This document shows positions 35,049-43,959 of a DNA stretch of 64,000 bases, one piece after another (within the stretch, counting starts at the first letter, position 1; each line of letters opens with the position of its first letter). Source of the stretch: JAFCUW01 sp040386255 (GTDB taxonomy: Bacteria; Pseudomonadota; Gammaproteobacteria; Burkholderiales; Burkholderiaceae_D); the NCBI GenBank assembly GCA_040386255.1, contig JAZKFW010000033.1, forward strand, positions 1-64,000, written 5' to 3'. The notes below the pieces were generated by a model. The model made no database searches. It saw only the letters and a program-made list of their open reading frames with translations, and was not told the DNA's origin. The translations under genes were made by a program, and so were the position numbers.

Positions 35049-35728
35049 GCTTTCGGGTCCCCTTCGTGATTGGCCTGCTGAAGCAGGTCGCGCAGCAGCG
35101 GCAAGGTAACCGGGCGCTGGGTTTCGAGGGAATACTGATCGAGTGCGTCTAGCATCGTCGACAGGGAGCGCATGTCGCGCCGGAAGTGGGACAGCAGGTA
35201 GGGTAACACGGAGGCCGACAGCGTCAAACCGCGGGCGTCGGCGGCGTGGGTCAGGGCGGCGATCTTCTCGTCGTCGGACAGGCCGTGGATCTGGTACACC
35301 AGGCCCCAGCCCATGCGCGTGCGCAGGTCCTCGCGCACCGGCAGCACTTTCGGCGGCACCGGCCCGGTCGAGACCATGTAGGCGCCGTGCTCGCGGATCT
35401 GGTTGAACAGCGCGAAGGCGTCGATCTGCGCTTCGGGCGACAGCTTGTCGCAGTCATCCAACAGGTACAGGCTGACGTCGGGCGCGTAGACAAAGTCGGC
35501 GGCGGGGGCGCCGGCGCCGATGTAGCGCGAGCCCGGCGTGGCGGCCAGCGCGTGCAGCAGGTGGGTCTTGCCGGCCGCGGCCTCGCCCCACAGGTAGGCG
35601 AAATGCTCGCGCGAGGCGCGCGCCGCGAACTGGTGCATCAGGTGCGCCAGCTCGGCATTCTGCCCCACCTCGAAGGTGTCCAGGCTCTGCGCCTGGTCCG
35701 CGCCCAGATCGAGCACCAGCTGTTTCAT
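35045..35728 (-). CDS. hda: DnaA inactivator Hda-like AAA+ protein
   Basis: 227-residue DnaA-homologous protein. It has the AAA+ domain of DnaA with a Walker A-like GEAAAGKTHLLHA and Walker B-like YLLDDCDKLS, plus sensor regions, but no DNA-binding domain IV. Hda with the beta clamp promotes hydrolysis of DnaA-ATP after initiation. The clamp-binding N-terminal pattern QLVLDLG is visible at residues 3-9. First of a coupled run with the HAD gene, pcnB and folK. Confidence 0.92.
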   Translation of the reverse strand: MKQLVLDLGADQAQSLDTFEVGQNAELAHLMHQFAARASREHFAYLWGEAAAGKTHLLHALAATPGSRYIGAGAPAADFVYAPDVSLYLLDDCDKLSPEAQIDAFALFNQIREHGAYMVSTGPVPPKVLPVREDLRTRMGWGLVYQIHGLSDDEKIAALTHAADARGLTLSASVLPYLLSHFRRDMRSLSTMLDALDQYSLETQRPVTLPLLRDLLQQANHEGDPKA

Positions 35729-35773
35729 GGCGAAGGTCTCATGCGAAGTGGTTCGGTCGGCTCGGTGTGTGCA

Positions 35774-36853
35774 TCAGGCATTATAGAAGCTGCTGCGCAG
35801 ATAGTGGTGGCGCAAGTGGCGAAATGCGACCATCAGCACCGCCGACGCGGGCAGCGCCAGCAGCACGCCGACGAAACCGAACAGCTGGCCGAAGGCGAGC
35901 AGGGCGAAGATCACCGCCAGCGGATTGAGGCCGATGCGCTCGCCGACCAGCCGCGGCGTCAGGAAAAAGCCTTCGATCAGCTGGCCGGCGCCGTAGATGA
36001 CGGCGACCGCGATGACGCCGCTCCAGTCGGCGAACTGCAGCACGGCGGCGATCAGCGCGAGGATCAGGCCCAGGCCAAAGCCGAGGTAGGGGATGAATAC
36101 CAAGAGGCCGGTGAGGATCCCGACCGGCAGCGCCACCTCGAAGCCGGCGATGGTCAGGCCCATCGAGTAGTAGGCCGCCAGCACCAGCATCACCAGCAGC
36201 TGGCCGCGCAGGTACTGCGCCAGCAGCACGTTCACTTCGTGCGCCATGCCGACCGTCTGCACCACCCAGCGGCGCGGCACGGCGCCGCTGACGCGCTCGA
36301 GGATCTTGTGCCAGTCGAGCAGCAGGTAGAACAGCGCCACCGGGATCAGGATCAGCGTGACCAGCCAGCCGAGCACGCGGGTGCCGCCGATGCGCGCCGA
36401 CGACAGGATGGTGGTCCAGATCTCGTCGCCGCTTTCGAACTGCTGGCTGAGGATGGCGCGGATGCCGCTGCCGTCGAGGCGGAACTTGATGCCCATTTCC
36501 TGCAGCCGCGGCGACAGCACGGCGTCGATGCGCACCAGGAAGGCGGGAATCTGCGCCAGCAGCAGCGGGATTTCGACCTGCAGCACCGGGATCACGATCA
36601 GCACCAGCGCGATGACGGCCGACAGGAACAGCAGCACCACCAGCACCACCGCCAGCGCGCGCGGGATCGGCATGCGGCCGATGCGGCGCTGGTCGAGGTA
36701 GTCGACGGCGCCGTTGAGCGCGTAGGCGAGGATGGCGGCGGCGATGAAGGGCGTCAGCACCGGTCCGAGCGCGTACAGCAGCAGCACGAAGGCGACCCCG
36801 AGCCCGAGCCAAAAGGCGGACTGCTTCTGATCCGGGGTGAAGGAAAATGGCAT
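35774..36853 (-). CDS. AI-2E family transporter (permease)
   Basis: 359-residue inner membrane protein with about eight membrane segments in two clusters (FWLGLGVAFVLLLYALGPVL; ALAVVLVVLLFLSAVIALVL; and the C-terminal ILTGLLVFIPYLGFGLGLIL). This is the AI-2E/PerM type; members export varied substrates and few are proven autoinducer exporters. Its position divergent from purM and upstream of hda is conserved in related genera. Confidence 0.92.
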   Translation of the reverse strand: MPFSFTPDQKQSAFWLGLGVAFVLLLYALGPVLTPFIAAAILAYALNGAVDYLDQRRIGRMPIPRALAVVLVVLLFLSAVIALVLIVIPVLQVEIPLLLAQIPAFLVRIDAVLSPRLQEMGIKFRLDGSGIRAILSQQFESGDEIWTTILSSARIGGTRVLGWLVTLILIPVALFYLLLDWHKILERVSGAVPRRWVVQTVGMAHEVNVLLAQYLRGQLLVMLVLAAYYSMGLTIAGFEVALPVGILTGLLVFIPYLGFGLGLILALIAAVLQFADWSGVIAVAVIYGAGQLIEGFFLTPRLVGERIGLNPLAVIFALLAFGQLFGFVGVLLALPASAVLMVAFRHLRHHYLRSSFYNA

Positions 36854-37001
36854 CGTGAGGCCGCTTGAACAGGTAAATGGCCGAAATCGGGCTGAAAGCG
36901 GGCCGGTTTGATAAAATGGTGGATTGAGCAGTTGCTGGCGTTATCGAGCTGCAATTGTTTCGCCGCCTTTCTATTTTACCGCCTCCGCTGCCAAATACAC
37001 C

Positions 37002-38045
37002 ATGAGCCAACCTTCAAATGTTTCACTTTCCTACCGCGATGCCGGTGTCGATATCGATGCCGGCGACGCCCTGGTCGAAGCGATCAAGCCGTTTGCCAAG
37101 CGCACCATGCGCGAAGGCGTCATGGGCGGCATCGGCGGTTTCGGCGCCCTGTTCGAGATCAGCAAGAAGTACAAGGAGCCGGTGCTGGTGTCCGGCACCG
37201 ACGGCGTCGGCACCAAGCTCAAGCTCGCGTTCGAGCTGAACCGCCACGACACGGTCGGCATCGACCTGGTCGCCATGAGCGTCAACGACATCCTGGTGCA
37301 GGGCGCCGAGCCGCTGTTCTTCCTCGACTACTTCGCCTGCGGCAAGCTCGACGTGCCGACCGCGACGGCGGTGGTGGGCGGCATCGCCAAGGGCTGCGAG
37401 CAGGCCGGCTGCGCGCTGATCGGCGGCGAGACGGCGGAAATGCCGAGCATGTACCCGGCCGGCGAATACGACCTGGCCGGTTTTGCCGTCGGCGCCGTCG
37501 AAAAATCGAAGATCATCGACGGCACCACGATTGCCGCCGGCGACGTCGTGCTCGGCCTGGCGTCGTCGGGCGTGCACTCGAACGGTTACTCGCTGGTGCG
37601 CAAGATCATCGAAGTGGCCAAGCCGGACCTGGACGGCGACTTCCACGGCCGCAAACTGGCCGACGTGCTGATGGAGCCGACCCGCATCTACGTCAAGCCG
37701 CTGCTGGCGCTGATGGAAACGATGGACGTCAAGGGCATGGTGCACATCACCGGCGGCGGCCTGGTGGAAAACATCCCGCGCGTGCTGCAGCCGCACCTGA
37801 CGGCCGTGCTCGACTCGAAGGCGTGGACGATGCCGCCGCTGTTCCAGTGGCTGCAGCAGCATGGCGGCGTCGCCGACGACGAGATGCACCGCGTGTTCAA
37901 CTGCGGCATCGGCATGGTCGTCATCGTCGCCAAGGAGCAGGCTGACGCCGCCATGGCGCAGCTGCAGGCGGCCGGCGAGACCGTGTTCCGCGTCGGCGCC
38001 ATCCGCGCGCGCGCCGGCGACGAGCACCAGACCATCGTCGCCTAA
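37002..38045 (+). CDS. purM: Phosphoribosylformylglycinamidine cyclo-ligase (AIR synthetase)
   Basis: 347-residue purine-pathway enzyme closing the imidazole ring of AIR with ATP. Starts MSQPSNVSLSYRDAGVDIDA; signatures GVMGGIGGFGALFEI, LVSGTDGVGTKLKLAFEL and DLVAMSVNDILVQGAEPLFF are present. The frame is open to 36924 but MSQPSNV is the normal start. Converges with an alpha/beta hydrolase, overlapping its end by 4 bp. AT-rich GATAAAATGG (36911 on) upstream could be the -10 region. Confidence 0.97.
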   Translation: MSQPSNVSLSYRDAGVDIDAGDALVEAIKPFAKRTMREGVMGGIGGFGALFEISKKYKEPVLVSGTDGVGTKLKLAFELNRHDTVGIDLVAMSVNDILVQGAEPLFFLDYFACGKLDVPTATAVVGGIAKGCEQAGCALIGGETAEMPSMYPAGEYDLAGFAVGAVEKSKIIDGTTIAAGDVVLGLASSGVHSNGYSLVRKIIEVAKPDLDGDFHGRKLADVLMEPTRIYVKPLLALMETMDVKGMVHITGGGLVENIPRVLQPHLTAVLDSKAWTMPPLFQWLQQHGGVADDEMHRVFNCGIGMVVIVAKEQADAAMAQLQAAGETVFRVGAIRARAGDEHQTIVA

Positions 38046-38896
38046 GGTTTTACCGCGCCGCGACTTGGGCTGCTGACGAAGCCGCAGTAGACCGGCATGA
38101 CGTCCTTGTGGCCGAAGATGGCGTTGTGGCCGGCGCCGTCGGCGACGAACCACTGCTTGGCCGTACCCGGCAGCGCCGCGAATACCTTCTGCCCCAGCGC
38201 CGGCGGCGTGATGCGGTCGCGCTCGCCTGCGAGCACCAGGGCAGCGCCGCGGTAGCCCGCCACCGCCGCCACGTTGTCGGCGGCGCGCAGCGACTCGTCG
38301 ATCTCGATCTGCAAGAACGGCCGCGCGTACCACGGCACGTTGGCCTGCGCCCAATCCTGGACGTTGCTGCTGGTTGCCTCGAGCACCAGGCCGGCAGCTT
38401 GCGGGCGCTGCCGCACCACGTGGGCAGCCATGAAGCTGCCGAGCGACTGGCCATGCACGATCACCCGGCCGGGATGGCGCGCGCTGACGTGGTCGAACGC
38501 GCGCACGGCGTCGGCGGCCATCGTCGCCACCGTCGGCGCGCCGCTGCTGCGCCCGTAGCCGCGATAGTCGAACACCGCGATACCAGCCCCGCATGAAGCG
38601 AGCAGGGGCAGCAACCCGGCGCCGTGGCGGTCGAGGTGGAAAGCGTTGCCGCCGAAGTAGAGCACGGTGACGGCGGCACCCGGCGGCTGCGCAATGATGC
38701 CGCGCAGGACTGCGCCATCGGGCGTGGCGATTTCCTCGTCGCTGACGCGCGCCGCCGGCAGCAGGGCCCGCACGTCGAGCCGCGCGTCGGCCGCCGACAC
38801 CTGCTTGTCGGGCCGGATGAAATTGCGCTCGCCTATTTGCATCGTCGTGCAGGCCGACAGCAGCAGCGCTGCCGGAAGGATCGGTACCAAACGCAT
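38042..38896 (-). CDS. Alpha/beta hydrolase lipoprotein
   Basis: 284-residue hydrolase with an N-terminal lipobox (LLLSACTTM, Cys16) suggesting outer or inner membrane anchoring. The nucleophile elbow is VHGQSLGSFMA, and oxyanion-region YFGGNAFHLDRHGAGLL and the His-containing DGAGHNAIFG are visible. Resembles the YqiA/BAAT or serine-aminopeptidase-like fold with an FDYRGYGRSSG loop; substrate unknown. An AAGGAG ribosome site precedes the ATG. Divergent from the DUF2975 gene. Confidence 0.88.
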   Translation of the reverse strand: MRLVPILPAALLLSACTTMQIGERNFIRPDKQVSAADARLDVRALLPAARVSDEEIATPDGAVLRGIIAQPPGAAVTVLYFGGNAFHLDRHGAGLLPLLASCGAGIAVFDYRGYGRSSGAPTVATMAADAVRAFDHVSARHPGRVIVHGQSLGSFMAAHVVRQRPQAAGLVLEATSSNVQDWAQANVPWYARPFLQIEIDESLRAADNVAAVAGYRGAALVLAGERDRITPPALGQKVFAALPGTAKQWFVADGAGHNAIFGHKDVMPVYCGFVSSPSRGAVKP

Positions 38897-38930
38897 ATCT
38901 TGCTCCTTTTAAGGGCTGGTAGAATAGATG

Positions 38931-38973
38931 TATTGCAATGATAAATTGCTGTATTACAGTAAGAAATTACTGT
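38931..38973 (+). promoter_or_regulatory. Tandem palindromic operator for the DUF2975-XRE pair
   Basis: Two 21-bp similar direct repeats, the first with inverted arms GCAAT/ATTGC (38935-38939, 38945-38949) and the second ACAGTAA-GAAA-TTACTGT (38956-38973). They lie 15-57 bp before the ATG in the divergent region. By position they are candidate binding sites of the downstream XRE regulator. Confidence 0.6.
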
Positions 38974-38987
38974 TTAACGATAATAAC

Positions 38988-39512
38988 ATGAAAACTCATT
39001 GCAACCTCATCCGGATGCTGCTGGCTGTGTGCGTTTCCGTGCAAGTGGCATTTTTCGTGCTTTCGTGGAGCGGCTGGCTTGCGCCGGACGCCACGGTGCA
39101 AATCAGCGCCAAAGGGATGAGCGGAGCGGAAATGCGCGCGCTCGACTTGCCGCAACGCGCCGCCGGCATCGCGCTCGGCCTGCCGGCGCTGCTGGCGCTG
39201 TGCTACGGCATGGCACGCCTCGCGCGCCTGCTCGTCAACGTGCGCCGCGGCGCCACCTTCGACCGCGCCACCATCGGCCACCTGCGCGCGTTCGCCGGCG
39301 CCACCTTGCTGTCGACGCTGCTGTCGATCATCGAGCCGCCGATCCGCACCATCGTGCTGCGCTACGGCTTCGGCGCGCCGTCGCCGAAGTTCGCGGTCGG
39401 CGTCAGTTCCGAAGAGGTACTGCTGGTGCTGGTGTGCGCGCTGTTCTTCCTGATCACCAACCTGATGCACGAGGGACGGCGCCTGGCCGAAGAGAACGAG
39501 GGCTTCGTCTAG
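38988..39512 (+). CDS. DUF2975 domain membrane protein
   Basis: 174-residue membrane protein with four predicted segments (LLAVCVSVQVAFFVLSW; GLPALLALCYGMARLARLL; GATLLSTLLSIIE; VLLVLVCALFFLITNLMH). DUF2975 proteins are almost always encoded directly before a small XRE regulator, as here: the stop abuts the regulator's ATG. The function is unknown. The start MKTHCNLIRM at 38988 is chosen over an AT-rich upstream extension running through the operator. Confidence 0.83.
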   Translation: MKTHCNLIRMLLAVCVSVQVAFFVLSWSGWLAPDATVQISAKGMSGAEMRALDLPQRAAGIALGLPALLALCYGMARLARLLVNVRRGATFDRATIGHLRAFAGATLLSTLLSIIEPPIRTIVLRYGFGAPSPKFAVGVSSEEVLLVLVCALFFLITNLMHEGRRLAEENEGFV

Positions 39513-39755
39513 ATGCCGATCATCATTCATCTGGACGTCATGCTGGCGAAGCGCAAGGTCAAGTCGAAGGACCTGGCGGCCTACGTCGGCATCACCGAGC
39601 AGAACCTGTCGCTGCTGAAGTCCGGCAAGGTCAAAGGGATCCGCTTCGCCACGCTCGGCAAGATCTGCGAACGGCTGGCCTGCCAGCCCGCCGACATCAT
39701 GGAATGGGTGCCGGGCGAGGACGGCGATGACGATGTGGACCCGGCAGCACTTTGA
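39513..39755 (+). CDS. XRE-family (YozG-like) transcriptional regulator
   Basis: 80-residue helix-turn-helix protein, MPIIIHLDVMLAKRKVKSKD, then LAAYVGITEQNLSLLKSGKVKG and CERLACQPADIMEW, matching the Cro/C1-type YozG family. Starts immediately after the DUF2975 stop. Probably represses the operon through the tandem dyads upstream; a ligand-sensing role for the membrane partner is speculative. Confidence 0.9.
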   Translation: MPIIIHLDVMLAKRKVKSKDLAAYVGITEQNLSLLKSGKVKGIRFATLGKICERLACQPADIMEWVPGEDGDDDVDPAAL

Positions 39756-39809
39756 TGCGGAATCGGCTGCAATTGGCCTGGGCGCCGAACTAAACACCGT
39801 CGCCAGAGG

Positions 39810-39832
39810 TCAAAATGACATAGTCATTTTGA
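39810..39832. repeat. Perfect 10-bp-arm palindrome
   Basis: TCAAAATGAC-ATA-GTCATTTTGA between the XRE gene and the terminator. Could be an RNA hairpin or protein site; no clear role. Confidence 0.6.
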
Positions 39833-39847
39833 AAGCGAACGACGAAA

Positions 39848-39878
39848 AACGGCGGCCCGAGAGTCGCCGTTTTTTTTA
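39848..39878 (+). terminator. Rho-independent terminator after the XRE gene
   Basis: Stem AACGGCG / CGCCGTT (39848-39854 and 39865-39871) followed by eight T. Confidence 0.88.
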
Positions 39879-39901
39879 CCGCGGACAGTTGGCGTGACCG
39901 C

Positions 39902-41116
39902 TTACTTGTTGAGGATCTTGGCCACCGGCGCGGCGCGCAGGCGGTGGGCGTCGGGCATGCCGGCGCCGAGCAGCGGCCGCAGGTACTGGCGGAAGGCGTC
40001 GGTGACGTCGGTGCCGCTGGCGCTGATGAACTCGTCCTCCATCACGCGCGTCTTGCCGGCCACCGATTCGAGCGGCACCAGCGCATACTCCACCGAATAG
40101 TCGCCGCTGCGGCGGATCGCCACCGAGCCGTCCTGCTCGCCCCACATTGCATACTGCACCGCCTTTTCGCCCACTTCGCGCGCCTCGCGCTGGTCGACGT
40201 CGGACACGCAGCCCATGAACGAGCGCTGCAGGTAGCCGAAGGTGTCGCCGCGCACCCGCTTGATGCCGAGCTTGGCCTTGATCTCGTCGCACAGCAGGTC
40301 GGCCAGCGCGCCGGTACCGGACAGCTGCACGTTGCCGTGGGCGTCGCGCTCGACTTCCTTCGACAGCAGGCTGGCGATCGCTTCGCCGGAGGCGTCGTGG
40401 ATGCCTTCTGAGACGGCGATGACGCAGCGGCCGTAACGCTCGTAGGTAGCCTTGACGTCGGCGAGGAAATTTTCCAGCACGAAGGTTCGCTCGGGCAGGT
40501 AGATCAGGTGCGGGCCGTCGTCGGGGAACTTCTTGCCGAGCGCGGCGGCGGCGGTCAGGAAGCCGGCGTGGCGGCCCATCACGACGCCGACGTAGACGCC
40601 CGGCAGCGCGGCGTTGTCGAGGTTGGCGCCGGCAAAGGCCTGGGCGACGAAGCGCGCCGCCGACGGGAAGCCTGGCGTGTGGTCGTTGCCGACCAGGTCG
40701 TTGTCGATGGTCTTCGGGATGTGGATGCAACGCAGCGGATAGCCGGCCTTCTGCGCTTCGAGGCTGACGATGCGCACGGTGTCGGACGAATCGTTGCCGC
40801 CGATGTAGAAAAAGTGCTCGATCTCGTGGGCGCGCAGTACTTCGAAGATCTTCTGGCAGTAGGCGATGTCGGGCTTGTCGCGGGTCGAGCCGAGCGCCGA
40901 CGACGGCGTCGCCGCCACCAGCTCGAGGTTGGCGACGGTCTCCTGGGTCAGGTCGATAAATTCTTCGTTGACGATGCCGCGCACCCCGTGCAGCGCGCCG
41001 TAGACCCGCGTCACTTGCGGGAAGCGGCGCGCCTCGAGCGCGACGCCGACCATTGACTGGTTGATCACGGCGGTGGGACCGCCTCCCTGGGCGACCAGAA
41101 TTTTTCCCGACGACAT
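39902..41116 (-). CDS. pfp: Pyrophosphate-type 6-phosphofructokinase
   Basis: 404-residue PFK. Phosphate-donor loop LVAQGGGPTAVINQSMVGV and the glycolytic signature regions are present. At the donor-selectivity position the ATP-type GGDGS is replaced by GGNDSSD (Gly to Asp), and PKTIDNDLVGND has the PPi-type Lys-Thr; both favour pyrophosphate as donor. Sugar-phosphate contacts VMGRHAGFLTAAAA and PERTF follow. Length fits the long-clade PPi enzymes. Direction of the reversible reaction in vivo is unknown. Confidence 0.87.
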   Translation of the reverse strand: MSSGKILVAQGGGPTAVINQSMVGVALEARRFPQVTRVYGALHGVRGIVNEEFIDLTQETVANLELVAATPSSALGSTRDKPDIAYCQKIFEVLRAHEIEHFFYIGGNDSSDTVRIVSLEAQKAGYPLRCIHIPKTIDNDLVGNDHTPGFPSAARFVAQAFAGANLDNAALPGVYVGVVMGRHAGFLTAAAALGKKFPDDGPHLIYLPERTFVLENFLADVKATYERYGRCVIAVSEGIHDASGEAIASLLSKEVERDAHGNVQLSGTGALADLLCDEIKAKLGIKRVRGDTFGYLQRSFMGCVSDVDQREAREVGEKAVQYAMWGEQDGSVAIRRSGDYSVEYALVPLESVAGKTRVMEDEFISASGTDVTDAFRQYLRPLLGAGMPDAHRLRAAPVAKILNK

Positions 41117-41149
41117 GCGCAGCTCCTTGGCGTGTGAACAGGCTCTAGA

Positions 41150-43177
41150 TTACTCCACCTTGCGGCCGCTGCCGATATTCTTGTCGAGGAATTTCTCGAC
41201 CCGCGACCAGAAATCGATGCGGTTTTTCGGCACAGTCCAGCCATGGCCTTCATCGGCGTAGACCACCCACTCGACGTCGGCGTTGGTGCGCTTGACCGCC
41301 TCGTAAAACTGGGTGCCGTGATACAGCGGCACGCGCTTGTCGGCGGCGCCGTAGGCCAGCAGCAGCGGCTGCTTGATGCGCGCCGCCTGCGCCAGCGGCG
41401 ACGTCGCCGTCAGTTGCGCCGCATCGGCGACCAGGTCGCCCACCAGGTCGGGCATGCCATATTGCTTGTAGGTGTCCGACAGGTCCGAGGTGAAGCTCCA
41501 GTGGCCGGTGGCCAGCAGCTTGATGTCGGTCACGCCGACCCAGTTGATGCCGCATTTGTACAGGGCCGGATCGTTGATCAGCCCCATCAGTGCCGCATAG
41601 CCGCCGTAGCTGGCGCCGGCGATGCAGATGCGGCGTGGATCGACGATGCCTTCGGCGATCGCCCATTTGGCGCCGTCGGCGATGTCGTCCTGCATCGCCC
41701 GCCCCCATTGTTTCCAGCCGGCGCGGTAGTGCCTGAAGCCGTAGCCGGTGCTGCCGCGATACTCCGGCTCGAGCACCGCGTAGCCGCGCGAGGCGAGGAA
41801 CTGCGCCTGAGGGTGCCAGCCCCATTGGCCGCCGCGCACGTACGGGCCGCCATGCACCAGCACCACCAGCGGCAGGTTCCTGCGCTCGCTGCCATTGGGC
41901 AGCGTCAGCCAGGCCGGGATCTCGAGGCCGTCGCGCGCCTTGTAGCGCACCAGCTCCTGCGTGCCCATCGAGGCCGGATCTATTTTCGTGTAAGTGCCGC
42001 CTACCTGGACGAGTTTGCCGGTGGCGGTGTTGAACAGGGTGATGACGCGCGGCTGGACATCCGAATACGACTGCACCAGCACCCATGGCGTTGCGGCGCG
42101 GGCGGCCACCGACAACAGGTTCACGGTGCGCGGCAGCAGCGCATCGACGCGCTGCTGGATGGCCTTCATCTCGGCGTCGAACCACTCGACGCCATCGGCA
42201 TCGGTCAGCACGCGCACGCCGAGCAGCTTGTCGCGCGTGGTCACGAGGCTGCCGCTGAAGTCGTAGTCGCGCACCGTCACCAACGGCTGCGGGGCGACGC
42301 GGTTGGCGGAAAAATCGAAGCGGTGCACGGCGCGCTTGTCGGTAGCGCCTTCGGTGGTGACGTACAGGCTGCCGTCCGGCCCGAAGGCGAGCGGCGCGAA
42401 CGCGTCCGGCCCGCGCTGGTAGAGATCGAACTCGGCCAGCTTGCGCCACTGGTCGGTTGCCGGATCGCGGTACCAGATCGATTCGGTGCGCGCGTCGAGC
42501 GTGGCGGCCAGGCGCGGCTCGCCCGTGTGGTCGAGCATCCAGCGGCGCGTGTTGGCCGGTCCCTGCACCGCCGTGGTGCGGCCGTTGAGGGTGTTCAGGC
42601 GCAGCAGGTCGACGCGCGCGACCTCGCCGCGCTCTTGCGGCGACTGGCTGGTGACATATACGAACTCGGAATCCTGTGCGCCTTTCTGGCGCACCAGGTA
42701 GGTGTGCCATGGCAGGAGCGCCCTGACAAGCGAAGCGCGCGCGGACGGCTCGCCGCTGCGGCTGGCCAGCTGCCTGAATTGCGCGCCGTCGCGATTGACC
42801 GCATACAGCCCTGGCGCAAACTGGCGCTCGCCGACACCGAGCCGCTTGTCGATCGTGTTGAGGATCAGCCGGTCGTTGTTGACCCACTCGAAGTCGCCGA
42901 CGTCAACGTCGTCGAAGCTGGCGACGGCCTTGACGGCGCGCGTTTCCAGGTCGACCACGGCGAGCAGGTCGCGCTTGCCGGCGCCGCCAATCCGCACTGC
43001 CAGGTGGCGGGCGTCAGGCGCCAGCAGGGCGGCGCTGAAGGCTGGGTTTTCGAAGAAGCTTTCGAGCGCCGGCAAGGGCGCGGCCGCCGGGTCGGCGGCG
43101 TGCGCGCCGTGGGCGGCGCCGATGGCCGCCAGCAGCAGGGTCAGGCACCAGGACACGCGGCGGCGGCGAGACGGCAT
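41150..43177 (-). CDS. S9 family (prolyl oligopeptidase-like) peptidase, copy 1
   Basis: 675-residue exported serine peptidase. An N-terminal hydrophobic signal (LTLLLAAIGAAHGAHA) precedes a beta-propeller of about 400 residues and a C-terminal alpha/beta hydrolase domain. Catalytic Ser in GASYGGYAALMG, Asp in YGAADKRVPLYHG and His in DEGHGWTVPKNRID. Belongs to the dipeptidyl/acylaminoacyl-peptidase group; likely periplasmic. Closely related to the fragment at 43254 and the full copy at 43960. Confidence 0.9.
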   Translation of the reverse strand: MPSRRRRVSWCLTLLLAAIGAAHGAHAADPAAAPLPALESFFENPAFSAALLAPDARHLAVRIGGAGKRDLLAVVDLETRAVKAVASFDDVDVGDFEWVNNDRLILNTIDKRLGVGERQFAPGLYAVNRDGAQFRQLASRSGEPSARASLVRALLPWHTYLVRQKGAQDSEFVYVTSQSPQERGEVARVDLLRLNTLNGRTTAVQGPANTRRWMLDHTGEPRLAATLDARTESIWYRDPATDQWRKLAEFDLYQRGPDAFAPLAFGPDGSLYVTTEGATDKRAVHRFDFSANRVAPQPLVTVRDYDFSGSLVTTRDKLLGVRVLTDADGVEWFDAEMKAIQQRVDALLPRTVNLLSVAARAATPWVLVQSYSDVQPRVITLFNTATGKLVQVGGTYTKIDPASMGTQELVRYKARDGLEIPAWLTLPNGSERRNLPLVVLVHGGPYVRGGQWGWHPQAQFLASRGYAVLEPEYRGSTGYGFRHYRAGWKQWGRAMQDDIADGAKWAIAEGIVDPRRICIAGASYGGYAALMGLINDPALYKCGINWVGVTDIKLLATGHWSFTSDLSDTYKQYGMPDLVGDLVADAAQLTATSPLAQAARIKQPLLLAYGAADKRVPLYHGTQFYEAVKRTNADVEWVVYADEGHGWTVPKNRIDFWSRVEKFLDKNIGSGRKVE

Positions 43178-43253
43178 ATTGTTCCTGGCACGATATTAAA
43201 AAACAATATTAGGCGAACGGCAGTATTGCCGTCAAGAAAAGACCGCAGAATTC

Positions 43254-43745
43254 CTATTGCCCGGCCGGACGCTGGCCGCCTAGATGCTTGTCGAGAAATT
43301 TCTCGACCCGCGACCAAAAATCGATGCGGTTCTTCGGCCGCGCCCAGCCGTGGCCGTCGTCGTCGTAGACCACCATCTCGACATGCGGATTGGTGGCCGT
43401 GACGACGGCGTGGAACTTCGCGCCGTGATAGTACGGCACGCGCTGGTCGGCGCCGCCGTACGCCATCAGCAGCGGCTGGCGGATGCGGGCCGCCTGCGCC
43501 AGCGGCGAGGTGGCCGTCAGTTGCGCCGCATCCTTGGTCAGCTCGCCAATCAGTTCCGGCATGCCGTACTGCTTGTATGCGTCGGGAAAATCCGAGCGCG
43601 CGCCCCACGCGCCGGTGTACATCAGGCCGATGTCGGTGACGCCGACCCAGTTGATGCCGCATTTGAACAGCGCCGGGTCGTTGATCAGTCCCATCAGCGC
43701 GGCGTAACCGCCGTAGCTGGCGCCGGCGATGCAGATGAGTTTCAA
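43254..43745 (-). pseudogene. S9 peptidase copy 2: C-terminal fragment only
   Basis: 163 codons equivalent to the last part of copies 1 and 3, beginning at the nucleophile elbow (ICIAGASYGGYAALMG) and carrying the Asp (YGGADQRVPYYHG) and His (DDGHGWARPKNRID) regions. About 500 N-terminal residues including signal and propeller are missing; the sequence upstream changes abruptly within 10 bp into a GGGGTCAG repeat cluster. The only start is a TTG created at the junction. No internal stops, so the loss may be recent. Confidence 0.85.
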
Positions 43746-43763
43746 GACTCGGCGTTTCGTTCC

Positions 43764-43946
43764 AAAACCGGGGTCAGACCCAGGTTTTTCATCATTTCAG
43801 CGGGAAACTGAGGCTGACCCCGTTTTGTAACATGCGGCCAGCTAGTCTCGTCGTCAAAACTTGAAGAACCTGGGTCTGACCCCGGTTTTGAAACACCTCG
43901 TCGTCAAAACTTGAAGAACCTGGGTCTGACCCCGGTTTTGAAACAC
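43764..43946. repeat. GGGGTCAG-family cluster with 50-bp tandem pair
   Basis: CAAAACCGGGGTCAGACCCA+GGTT (43764-43787) is perfectly inverted at 43867-43890. A 50-bp unit starting CTCGTCGTCAAAACTTGAAG is repeated head to tail at 43847-43896 and 43897-43946. A further GAGGCTGACCCCGTTTTG variant lies at 43811-43827. It separates the S9 fragment from S9 copy 3. Confidence 0.88.
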
Positions 43947-43959
43947 CGGCTGCGTCGCC

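Noticed and set aside
41243..43402. 719-codon plus-strand frame opposite S9 copy 1
   Set aside because: Shadow of a gene with clear catalytic motifs on the other strand.
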